From Elusimicrobia bacterium GWB2_63_22 (GTDB lineage: Bacteria > Elusimicrobiota > Elusimicrobia > Elusimicrobiales > UBA9959): a stretch of DNA of 64,000 nucleotides. Made by a program: the position numbers and the translations under genes. Positions within the stretch are counted from its first letter, which is position 1. Each line of letters starts with the position of its first letter. The notes beneath the pieces were generated by a model, which ran no database searches, had not been told where the DNA came from, and saw only the letters and a program-made list of their open reading frames with translations. The DNA lies in the NCBI GenBank assembly GCA_001799735.1, contig MGUA01000033.1, positions 23,092 to 87,091 on the forward strand. Direction: 5' to 3'. Of the stretch, positions 28,541 to 35,641 are shown piece by piece.

Positions 28541-28800
28541 AATGCACCAATTGCGGCCAGGAGAACAGGGCCGCCCTGAAATTATGCAAGAAATGCGGCG
28601 CCGACCTGACGATGCCGCCGGCCTGGTTCCCGGACTGGCACTGGCACCTTAAGACGCTGGCCTGGATCTACCTGACGCTGATCGTGGTCTTCTTCGGGGT
28701 AAGCTACCTGCTGCACAAGCTGCCCCCCCCTTACGACCAGCGCGAGATCCCGCCGGAGATGACCCCCTGGCTCAACCCGCACAAGACGCCGGCCAAATAA
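28537..28800 (+). CDS. Small zinc-ribbon membrane protein
   Basis: The 87-residue protein has an N-terminal zinc ribbon with two CxxC pairs (MKCTNCGQENRAALKLCKKC), then one membrane helix (LAWIYLTLIVVFFGVSYLLH) and a short proline-rich tail. It overlaps kdsA (ATGA) and lies one base before kdsD, so it is embedded in the Kdo operon. I do not know its function. A membrane scaffold or regulator for Kdo enzymes is possible but only inferred from position. Confidence 0.8.
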   Translation: MKCTNCGQENRAALKLCKKCGADLTMPPAWFPDWHWHLKTLAWIYLTLIVVFFGVSYLLHKLPPPYDQREIPPEMTPWLNPHKTPAK

Positions 28801-28801
28801 C

Positions 28802-29782
28802 ATGAACGCCAAGGAAAAGCTGATACTTAAGACCGCCCGCGGCGTGATCGCCCTGGAAAGCCGCGCCGTCGCCGGGCTTTCGGCCGCGCTGGACGCCTCC
28901 TTTCTCAAAGCGGTGAGGCTGCTGGCCGCCTGCTCCGGCAAGGTGGTGCTGCTGGGCGTCGGCAAATCGGGCCTGATCGCCCGCAAGATAGCCGCCACGC
29001 TGGCCTCCACGGGCACGCGCAGCGTGTACCTGCACCCGGTCGAGAGCCTGCACGGCGACCTGGGCATGATAGCCGCCGACGACGTGGCCCTGGCGCTCTC
29101 CTACTCCGGCGAGACCGAAGAGACCGCCAAGCTGCTGCCGATACTCAAGCGGCAGGGCCTCCCGGTCATTTCCATCACCAACAATTCCGATTCCAGGCTG
29201 GCCCGCGGCTCCGACGTGGTGCTGCGCCTGCGCGTCAAGCGCGAGGCCTGCCCGTTCGACATCGTCCCGACCTCCTCCACCACCGCCATGCTGGCCCTCG
29301 GCGACGCGCTGGCCGTGACGCTGATGTCCCTTAACGGCTTCGACAAGAAGCGCTTCGCCAGGCTGCATCCCGGCGGCAACCTGGGCAAACTGCTGAACCT
29401 GAAGGTCTCCGACCTCATGCATAAGGGCAGCTCCAACCCGGTGGTAAAAGAGACCGCCAGCGTGGCCGCGGCGCTCAAGGTCATGACCGACACCCGCGCC
29501 GGCGCGGTTTCGGTGACGGGCAAAGGCGGGCGCCTGACAGGCTATTTCACCGACGGCGACCTGCGCCGCAGGCTGCAGGGCGGGCTGAAGGACCTCTCCA
29601 CCCCCGTCGCCGGCGTAATGACCCGCAAACCCATGACCGTCCACCCCGAGACCATGGCCATGGACGCGGCCAGGATAATTTCGGAGAAGAAGATAGACAA
29701 CCTGCCGGTCACGGATTCCCGCACCGGCCGCCCCGTCGGCATCATCGATGAGCGCGATCTTTTAAAGGAAGGCCTGGGTTGA
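28802..29782 (+). CDS. kdsD: Arabinose-5-phosphate isomerase KdsD/KpsF
   Basis: KdsD converts ribulose-5-phosphate to arabinose-5-phosphate, the first step of Kdo synthesis. The 326-residue protein has a SIS sugar-isomerase domain (GVGKSGLIARKIAATLASTG, SYSGETEE, PTSSTTAMLALGDALA), the linker FARLHPGGNLGKLL and two C-terminal CBS domains ending PVGIIDERDLLKEGL. It overlaps lptC through a TTGA junction. Confidence 0.96.
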   Translation: MNAKEKLILKTARGVIALESRAVAGLSAALDASFLKAVRLLAACSGKVVLLGVGKSGLIARKIAATLASTGTRSVYLHPVESLHGDLGMIAADDVALALSYSGETEETAKLLPILKRQGLPVISITNNSDSRLARGSDVVLRLRVKREACPFDIVPTSSTTAMLALGDALAVTLMSLNGFDKKRFARLHPGGNLGKLLNLKVSDLMHKGSSNPVVKETASVAAALKVMTDTRAGAVSVTGKGGRLTGYFTDGDLRRRLQGGLKDLSTPVAGVMTRKPMTVHPETMAMDAARIISEKKIDNLPVTDSRTGRPVGIIDERDLLKEGLG

Positions 29783-30282
29783 AACAGCCCCTCGCCCTCC
29801 TCCTGCTTGCGGCGCTGGCCGCCTGCTCCGCCGAAAAGTCCCGCGAAGCGGCCGCCGGCGTGAGCCTGCTGGAGAACTTCTCCATGGCGGAATCCCTGGC
29901 CGGCTCCTCCCGCTGGCGGCTGGACTCCGCCCTGGGCCGGCTGGACGAGAAGAAGGGCGTTATCGCGTTCGAAAGCCCGAAGATAAAGTTCTATGAAGGC
30001 GGCAGGGTCACCTCTGAAATAACGGCGCTCAGCGGGGTGCTGCAGATGAAGGACAACTCGGCCGAGCTGACGGACGACGTGGTCATAGACGCCAAGCGCG
30101 ACGGGATGCAGCTTAAGACCACCAAGCTCTACTACAGTTCGGCGCGCGGCAAGGTCTGGACGGAAGAGCCGGTCACCATCTACAAGGGCCGCACGGTGAT
30201 CAAGGGCCGCGGCTTTACCGCCAACCCCGACCTTTCCGAGATAGAGATCCAGCGCCAGGAAACCCGGCTTTCAGGCACATGA
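29779..30282 (+). CDS. lptC: LptC-like lipoprotein
   Basis: The 167-residue protein starts with TTG (29779) in a TTGA overlap with the kdsD stop, with GGAAGG just upstream. The N-terminus KQPLALLLLAALAAC ends in a lipobox (LAAC), so it is predicted to be a lipoprotein rather than being anchored by a helix as in E. coli LptC. The body is a beta-rich LptC-type domain (YEGGRVTSEITALSGVLQM, GMQLKTTKLYYSSARGKVWT, IKGRGFTANPDLSEIEIQ). It is followed by lptA and lptB, which confirms the role in LPS transport. Confidence 0.88.
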   Translation: MKQPLALLLLAALAACSAEKSREAAAGVSLLENFSMAESLAGSSRWRLDSALGRLDEKKGVIAFESPKIKFYEGGRVTSEITALSGVLQMKDNSAELTDDVVIDAKRDGMQLKTTKLYYSSARGKVWTEEPVTIYKGRTVIKGRGFTANPDLSEIEIQRQETRLSGT

Positions 30283-30959
30283 AATTCCTCCTCCTCCCCC
30301 TCCTGCTGGCGCACCTCGCCCTCCCGCTGTCGGCGGCGGAGGATTTCCTGATGGGCTCCGTGGTCAAGAGCGACAAGTGGAAGATGGACAGGACCAACGA
30401 CCGCGAGATCTTCGACGGCAACGTCTCCTTCCGCAACCCGCGCTACACGATGAAGGCCGACCACGCCCTTTACGCCCGTCCGGCCCAGACCTGGAACATA
30501 AACGGTTCGGTCTCCATCCTGCGCCGCTTCGAGGACAAGTCCCTGGTGGAAGTGTTCTGCGAGCGGGCCATGTACATGGAGACGGCCGAAGAGGCTTTCC
30601 TGGAAAGCGGGGCGCTGCCCGTGCGCATGAAGTACACCTCCGCCGACGGGCGGCTGCTGAATGGCCGCTCCCGGACGGCGAAAGCCGAGAACAAGTCCGG
30701 CCTGATGTATTTCGACGGGGATTTCTCCATCTCCACGGAGAACCTGGACATGTTCTCCGGCATGGGCCTGTACAGCAACCTGGAGCGCAGTTTTACCATG
30801 CACGAGTCCACCCCGCTGGCGGTCGGCGCCAGGGAGGGCTACGATTTCGCCATAAATTCCTCGAAGATGAAGTTCTTCAGGGACACCCGGGATATAAAGT
30901 TCTATAATAACGTGAACGGCTGGGTTAAAGACGTCCCCCCGCCGGCAAAACAGCCATGA
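30279..30959 (+). CDS. lptA: LPS transport periplasmic protein LptA (OstA-like)
   Basis: LptA forms the periplasmic bridge for LPS between LptC and the outer membrane. The 226-residue protein has a signal peptide (KFLLLPLLLAHLALPLSAAE) and OstA-type repeats such as FDGNVSFRNPRYTMKADHAL and TAKAENKSGLMYFDGDFSIS. It overlaps lptC and lptB as ATGA on both sides. The alternative is a second LptC-like domain; order and the signal peptide favour LptA. Confidence 0.85.
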   Translation: MKFLLLPLLLAHLALPLSAAEDFLMGSVVKSDKWKMDRTNDREIFDGNVSFRNPRYTMKADHALYARPAQTWNINGSVSILRRFEDKSLVEVFCERAMYMETAEEAFLESGALPVRMKYTSADGRLLNGRSRTAKAENKSGLMYFDGDFSISTENLDMFSGMGLYSNLERSFTMHESTPLAVGAREGYDFAINSSKMKFFRDTRDIKFYNNVNGWVKDVPPPAKQP

Positions 30960-31675
30960 AACTAGAATGCGCCCTGCTTGAAAAATCCTTCGGCCGCCGC
31001 CAGGTGGTCAACGGCATCTCCCTGCACGTCAACTCAGGAGAGGTCTGCGGCCTGCTGGGCCCCAACGGCGCCGGCAAGACCACCACTTTCCACATGCTGG
31101 TCGGCTTCCTGGAGCCGGACGCCGGCCAGGTCTTCATGGACGGCCGGGACGTGACCAAAGAGCCCATGTTCCAGCGCGCCCGCGGCGGTATAGGCTACCT
31201 GGCGCAGGAACCCACCGTTTTCCGCGGCCTTACCGTGGCCGAGAACCTTGAAGCCATACTGGAGCGCACCACCCCCGACAGGGCCGTCATGCGCGAAAGG
31301 GTGGACTCGCTGCTGGGCGAGTTCGGCCTGATGAAGCTGAAGGACCAGAAGGCCTGGACGCTTTCCGGCGGCGAGAAGCGCCGGCTGGAAGTGGCCCGGG
31401 TCATGATAAACGACCCGAAGATCATCCTGCTCGACGAGCCCTTCGTCGGCATCGACCCCATTACCGTCAGCGACCTCAAGAAGATCATCCTGCACCTCAA
31501 GGACAAGGGCATCGGCGTGCTCATCACCGACCACAACGTGCGCGAGACCCTCTCCATCACCGACCGCTCCTACCTCATCTACAACGGCCAGCTCCTCATC
31601 GACGGCAACGCCGACACCCTGCTCAACGACCCCAAAGCCCGCGAGCTCTACCTCGGCTGGGACTTCAAGCTGTAA
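30956..31675 (+). CDS. lptB: LPS export ABC ATPase LptB
   Basis: LptB powers LPS extraction with LptFG. The 239-residue ATPase has Walker A GPNGAGKTTT (35-44), a Q-loop at YLAQEPTVFRG, signature LSGGEKRRLEVAR, Walker B IILLDEPFVGIDP and the H-loop VLITDHNVRETL. The GIDPITVSDLKKII and DHNVRETL segments are typical of LptB. LptF and LptG are not in the window. The operon ends here with a structured region and a strong terminator. Confidence 0.97.
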   Translation: MKLECALLEKSFGRRQVVNGISLHVNSGEVCGLLGPNGAGKTTTFHMLVGFLEPDAGQVFMDGRDVTKEPMFQRARGGIGYLAQEPTVFRGLTVAENLEAILERTTPDRAVMRERVDSLLGEFGLMKLKDQKAWTLSGGEKRRLEVARVMINDPKIILLDEPFVGIDPITVSDLKKIILHLKDKGIGVLITDHNVRETLSITDRSYLIYNGQLLIDGNADTLLNDPKARELYLGWDFKL

Positions 31676-31682
31676 TCGTCTC

Positions 31683-31802
31683 CCCGGCCGCACAGGGCCT
31701 GGCCCCTCGCTCCTGTACTGCAGGGAACCGTTGCGCGGTTCCCCCCCGAAGCGGGGCCCCCCTTCCCCAAAGTCGCTCGGAACCAGGCCCTGTACGGCCG
31801 GG
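31683..31802. repeat. Long-stem intergenic structured element
   Basis: An 18-bp outer stem is formed by CCCGGCCG and CAGGGCCTGG (31683-31690, 31693-31702) with CCAGGCCCTG and CGGCCGGG (31783-31792, 31795-31802), separated by a 2-base internal loop. Inside are an 8-bp hairpin GGGAACCG/CGGTTCCC (31723-31743) and a 5-bp hairpin CCCCG/CGGGG (31744-31756). It is not related in sequence to the element at 20053, but it has the same plan of a long closing stem around smaller hairpins. It lies between lptB and the terminator. Confidence 0.7.
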
Positions 31803-31811
31803 AGGGCAAAT

Positions 31812-31840
31812 AAAAACCGCCGGTTCAGCCGGCGGTTTTT
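31812..31840. terminator. Bidirectional intrinsic terminator
   Basis: A 12-bp perfect stem AAAAACCGCCGG/CCGGCGGTTTTT with loop TTCAG, with T-runs on both strands. It serves the convergent lptB (plus) and TPR-protein (minus) operons. Confidence 0.93.
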
Positions 31841-31859
31841 ATTTAACGGCGTGCCCCGC

Positions 31860-32909
31860 TCAGGTGAAGGTTTCGAGGTGGGTGTGGAGGCCGTGGGCGC
31901 GGATGTGGCGCATGGCGGCGGCGTGCTGCGCTTCCGCTTTGGCCGTCTGGCCCATGAGGTAGTAGAGGTTGGCCAGCGAGAGCAGGGTGAGGGCTTCGCC
32001 GCGCGGCTCGGAGCGGCCTTTGAACAGTTCGGCGGCCTTGCGGTAATTCTTGAGAGCGGCGGAGAAGTCCCCGTTCTTTTTTTTGATCTCCCCCATCCCC
32101 CACTCCACAAACCCCAGGTCCGCCCAGTCGGACAGGCCCGAGTAAAGTTTATGCGCGCGGGTATAACCGGCGTACGCCTCCTCCAGGCGGCCCAGCTGGC
32201 GCAGCACGTTGGCCGTGCCGCATTCGGCGTAGGCTTTGGCGAAAGCGTCGTCGGTGCGGCCGAACAGGCGGCGCGCCCGCACATAGCAGTCCAGCGCGCG
32301 GCCCATGAAACCGGCCACGCGCAGGATGCCGCCCAGGCCGAACAGGGCGTAGCCTGCCGCGGCCTCGTCCTTGTCCTTACCCGCGGCGGCGAGCGAACCC
32401 TCGAAAGCGGCTATCCCCTCGGCGTAGCGGCCCTGCAGGCGGTAAAGCCCGCCCAGCGCCCACAGCGAGAAGGCCGCCCCGGCCAGGTCCCCGCTCTTTT
32501 TATAAGCCTTGTAAAGTTTCTCCAGCAGCCTGGCGGCTTCGGCCAGGCGGCCCACCAGGCGCAGGGCCAGGGCCCATTCCAGTTCGGCCTCGGCAGCGTA
32601 AATCCCCAGTTTTTTTGCCAGAGCCAGCGCGCTCTTCGCCGCAGCCAGCGCGCCATCCTCGTCGCCCAGCGCGCGGAAGCAGCGGGCTTCGCTGAGCCGC
32701 GCCTCCAGCGCCAGTTCCTCGTCGCCCCGCGCCGCGCCCCGGGCGGAGGCATACTCTTTCAGCGCCTCGCCAAAAAGCCCCAGCCCGCGCAAGGCCTCGC
32801 CCTTGAGCAGCAGCCAGCGCCCGCGCCCGGCCCCCGGTTTAACTTTCTTAAGCCCGGCCAGCGCCCTGGCGAACTCGCCGTTATCTAAAAGTTTTTCTAT
32901 TTTTTCCAT
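31860..32909 (-). CDS. TPR-repeat protein
   Basis: The ATG at 32909 is preceded by AGAGGA at good spacing and gives 349 residues starting MEKIEKLLDNGEFARAL. The protein consists of about eight tetratricopeptide-like helical pairs, for example EEAYAGYTRAHKLYSGL and SAALKNYRKAAELFKG. It is rich in Ala, Leu and Arg. There is no signal peptide, so it is cytoplasmic. Such solenoids bind peptides or organise complexes; no enzymatic domain is seen. It overlaps the upstream DNA glycosylase by 29 bases and ends the operon at the bidirectional terminator. Confidence 0.85.
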   Translation of the reverse strand: MEKIEKLLDNGEFARALAGLKKVKPGAGRGRWLLLKGEALRGLGLFGEALKEYASARGAARGDEELALEARLSEARCFRALGDEDGALAAAKSALALAKKLGIYAAEAELEWALALRLVGRLAEAARLLEKLYKAYKKSGDLAGAAFSLWALGGLYRLQGRYAEGIAAFEGSLAAAGKDKDEAAAGYALFGLGGILRVAGFMGRALDCYVRARRLFGRTDDAFAKAYAECGTANVLRQLGRLEEAYAGYTRAHKLYSGLSDWADLGFVEWGMGEIKKKNGDFSAALKNYRKAAELFKGRSEPRGEALTLLSLANLYYLMGQTAKAEAQHAAAMRHIRAHGLHTHLETFT

Positions 32910-33612
32910 ATAGGGTCCTCTTTGCGCAGACCCCGCCGAGAGGGCAGGGGCCGCAGAGCGGTTTTGACTTTCTGCAGAAATCCTTGCCCAGCCTGACCAG
33001 CAGGGCGTGATATTCATTATACACTTTTACGTCGGACGGCACTCCCCCCTCGAAGAGCGCCCGCCAGCCCTCATAGGAAAGGCCGCGGGCCAGAGCGGCC
33101 CTTTCCCCCAGCCTGCGCGTATAGGCGTCTATCACAAAGGAGGGCTTGCCGGCCGCGTACAGCACCAGGCAATCCGCCGTCTCAGGCCCGACGCCTTTGT
33201 ACGACAGCAGTTCCTTGCGGAGCTCTCCGGCCGGGGAGGCGGCGAACCAGGCTTTTAAACCTTCCGGGTGTTCGGCCAGCGCGCGGCGGCAGAACTCCCT
33301 GAGGCGGCGCGCCTTCTGCTTATAATAGCCGCTGCTGCGTATCGCCCGCTCCAGCCTGGGCAGCGGGCAGGCGGCTATCCCGGCCTGGGTCATCAAGCCG
33401 GCCTTGTGCAGCGCCCCGAGGGCCCGCTCCACGTTAGTCCAGGCCGTATTCTGCGTCAGCACCGCCCCGGCACAGATCTCGAATATCCCCCTTTCCTCCA
33501 GGGGGCCGTAAAAACCGGGGACATAGGCCGGCGCGGACCCGCCCGGGGGCGTGACCGGCCACCAGCCCTGCGGGCCGAGGGCCTTCAGCAGAAGGGAGTA
33601 GATGAGTTTCAG
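32881..33612 (-). CDS. MagIII/EndoIII-like DNA glycosylase
   Basis: This HhH-GPD base-excision enzyme shows SLLLKALGPQGWWPV, EICAGAVLTQNTAWTNVE, the HhH loop YKGVGPETADCLVLYA, catalytic Asp in FVIDAYTRRLGER and an iron-sulphur ligand set C-x6-C-x2-C-x5-C (CRKSKPLCGPCPLGGVC). The Lys used by bifunctional EndoIII in the HhH loop is replaced (GPETA), as in 3-methyladenine glycosylases of the MagIII group, so a monofunctional glycosylase is likely. No ATG, GTG or TTG lies at the expected start. A CTG in a CTGA overlap with the response regulator fits the junction pattern of this operon and gives 243 residues. The start is therefore uncertain. Confidence 0.82.
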   Translation of the reverse strand: MKLIYSLLLKALGPQGWWPVTPPGGSAPAYVPGFYGPLEERGIFEICAGAVLTQNTAWTNVERALGALHKAGLMTQAGIAACPLPRLERAIRSSGYYKQKARRLREFCRRALAEHPEGLKAWFAASPAGELRKELLSYKGVGPETADCLVLYAAGKPSFVIDAYTRRLGERAALARGLSYEGWRALFEGGVPSDVKVYNEYHALLVRLGKDFCRKSKPLCGPCPLGGVCAKRTLYGKNRKTFR

Positions 33613-33983
33613 CTTTGCGGAAGGAGCCGCTTTATCTCGCGGAGCAGGTCGTCGAGGTTGTAGGGCTTCTTCATGAAGTTGCGGGCGCCGCATTGTTTGG
33701 CCTTTTCCTTGCTTTCGTCGGTGTCCAGCGTGGAAATTATCAGGATGGGCGTGTGGCGGGTCAGGTTGTCGCGCATCAGGGCGTTGCAGACCTCGTAGCC
33801 GTTAAGCTTGGGCAGCAGGAGGTCGAGCAGTATCAGGTCCGGCTTCTCGCGGCGGGCCAGCGCCAGGCCCGCTACGCCGTCGGCGGCGTGCAGCACCGTA
33901 TGCCCCTCTGCCTCCAGCACCTCTTTAAGCACGGTCGAGGCGGCCTTGCTGTCTTCTATCATCACTATCTTGCGGCCGCTCAT
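33609..33983 (-). CDS. Single-domain response regulator
   Basis: The ATG at 33983 overlaps the previous stop as ATGA and gives 124 residues, exactly one receiver domain. The acidic pocket is E10/D11 in IVMIEDS, the phospho-acceptor is D54 in LILLDLLLPK, the switch residue is in ILIISTLD, and the conserved Lys is in NFMKKPYN. There is no output domain and no kinase gene nearby. CheY/DivK-like signalling by protein contact is expected. Confidence 0.92.
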   Translation of the reverse strand: MSGRKIVMIEDSKAASTVLKEVLEAEGHTVLHAADGVAGLALARREKPDLILLDLLLPKLNGYEVCNALMRDNLTRHTPILIISTLDTDESKEKAKQCGARNFMKKPYNLDDLLREIKRLLPQS

Positions 33984-34492
33984 CGCGCCCCCCCGGGCCG
34001 GTAATAGCCGGCGAGCTTTATATATTCTTTTTCCGAGTGGACCAGCGCGGCGCACTCGGCGTCCGTAAGCTGGCGTTTCACCTTGCCCGGGGCGCCCATC
34101 ACCATGCTGCGCGCCGGGATCTTTGAACCGGGCGTCACCACCGCCCCGGCGGCTATTATGCAGTATTCGCCTATCTCGCACTCCATCACCACCGCGCCCA
34201 TGCCGATGAGCGTATGGGCCCCCACCACGGAACCGTGGATGATGGCCGAATGCCCTACCGTCACGCCCTCGCCCACCAGCACCGGCCTGTCCAGGTTCGG
34301 GTGCAGCACGGCCAGGTCCTGTATATTAGTCCCCCGGCCTATCTCTATGCGGTCCACGTCGCCGCGGATAATGGCACCGGGCCAGACGGAAACATCCGCG
34401 GCCACCTTGACCTTGCCGATCAGGCAGGCGGAAGAATGCACCCAGGCCGAGGCGTCCAGTTCGGGCAGGCTGTCCATGAATTTTTCTATCAT
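33980..34492 (-). CDS. Gamma carbonic anhydrase-like hexapeptide protein
   Basis: The ATG at 34492 (ATGA overlap with the flippase gene) gives 170 residues. The left-handed beta-helix hexapeptide pattern is clear (SVWPGAIIRGDVDRIEIGRG, NIQDLAVLHP, GEGVTVGHSAIIHGSVVG). The metal-ligand histidines are present in the region around VGHSAIIHG. This is the YrdA/PaaY/CaiE type. Carbonic anhydrase activity is established for a few relatives only, so the function here is tentative. Confidence 0.88.
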   Translation of the reverse strand: MIEKFMDSLPELDASAWVHSSACLIGKVKVAADVSVWPGAIIRGDVDRIEIGRGTNIQDLAVLHPNLDRPVLVGEGVTVGHSAIIHGSVVGAHTLIGMGAVVMECEIGEYCIIAAGAVVTPGSKIPARSMVMGAPGKVKRQLTDAECAALVHSEKEYIKLAGYYRPGGAR

Positions 34493-35544
34493 ATGCCCTT
34501 CCCGTGGCGCGAATGCACGTCGGTATGCGGCGGCTCCGAGGCGCGCAGCGCCCAATAGATAAAAACGCTGGCTACGGCCGGAAGCAGGTAATAGAACAGG
34601 CGGAACAGCAGGCTGGCGGTCAGGGCCTGCGCCACCGGCACGCCCATGCCCGAGAAAGCGGCCGTCATGGCGGCCTCCATGGCGCCCAGGCCGCCGGGCA
34701 GTATCGGGATGATGGTCATCAGCATGCCGAAAGCGAAACCGGCTATGAGCGTGGTGGCGCCCAGGGAGACCCCCACGGCCTTGAAGGCGAAATAGAGGAT
34801 GAGGATGTTGCTGACCCAGTCGCAGAAAACGTAGCCCACAACTTTAGGCAGCTCGAACTTGCGCCCGTGGATGGTGCGGATGCCCTCGTCGAGCTGGCAT
34901 TCGAACTTCAGGAAGTTCTCGTGCGGGATCTCCTTTTTGGAGAAGAAAAAGATGACATGGTTGACCGCCACGAAAAGGCGGCGCGCCCAGGCGGCGCGCA
35001 GCTCGTGATGAAAGAACATCAGCGTCAGGGCGAAGGCGAAGCCCAGCACGGCCACCACCCCCATCATGGCCTCCATCATGCTGCGGTTAAAGCCCGGCGA
35101 CTGCATGAACTGCAGCACGGCGCCCTCCACGATAATGAGGGCCAGGGCCAGGTAGATCAGGACGGTTATGACCACGGAGGACGTCACGCTGGCCCCGTAC
35201 GGCACTTTGCGCTTGCCCAGCAGGTGGGCCCTGGTGGCGAAGCCGCTGATGCCGCCCGAAGAGACGAAATAGTTGACCGTGGTGGAGACGAAGGCTATGC
35301 CGGCCGTCTGCAGGAAAGGCAGGCGTATGCCGAGGATGCGCAGCACCTCCCACAGGGTAAGCCCCATGAAGGTATAGCTGGAAACGGCGAAGCCGAAAGA
35401 GAGCAGCAGCCACCAGTGGTTGGCGGTTTTTATGGTCTCGGCCATGGCCCCCAGGTTGGGATAGATCAGCCAGCCCAGGATGCACAGGGACAGGAGTACC
35501 GGGGCGTAAATGGCCAGTTTTTTGCGCAAGGAGACTTGTTTCAT
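34489..35544 (-). CDS. Flippase-like membrane protein (LPG synthase TM / UPF0104 type)
   Basis: The start at 35544 gives 351 residues beginning MKQVSLRKKLAIYAPVLLSL; a longer frame upstream would run through the promoter gap. About eight membrane helices are visible, with family-typical motifs FVSTTVNYFVSSGGISGFAT and IPILPGGLGAMEAAMTAAFS. Relatives include the membrane half of MprF (lysyl-phosphatidylglycerol flippase) and AglD-like proteins. The lipid substrate is unknown. It heads the minus-strand operon down to the TPR gene. Confidence 0.85.
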   Translation of the reverse strand: MKQVSLRKKLAIYAPVLLSLCILGWLIYPNLGAMAETIKTANHWWLLLSFGFAVSSYTFMGLTLWEVLRILGIRLPFLQTAGIAFVSTTVNYFVSSGGISGFATRAHLLGKRKVPYGASVTSSVVITVLIYLALALIIVEGAVLQFMQSPGFNRSMMEAMMGVVAVLGFAFALTLMFFHHELRAAWARRLFVAVNHVIFFFSKKEIPHENFLKFECQLDEGIRTIHGRKFELPKVVGYVFCDWVSNILILYFAFKAVGVSLGATTLIAGFAFGMLMTIIPILPGGLGAMEAAMTAAFSGMGVPVAQALTASLLFRLFYYLLPAVASVFIYWALRASEPPHTDVHSRHGKGI

Positions 35545-35641
35545 ATTTGCTAAAATTACTCTAGCGCCCGCTATTATTGTAAAACTTTTAAAGCGCGGAT
35601 AAAAGACGTAAATTCCGCCCCCTCGCCAGCCGGGCTTTACC

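Noticed and set aside
31731..31860. Coding frames across the lptB 3' region on either strand
   Set aside because: They run through the long hairpin and the bidirectional terminator and have no domain or ribosome site.
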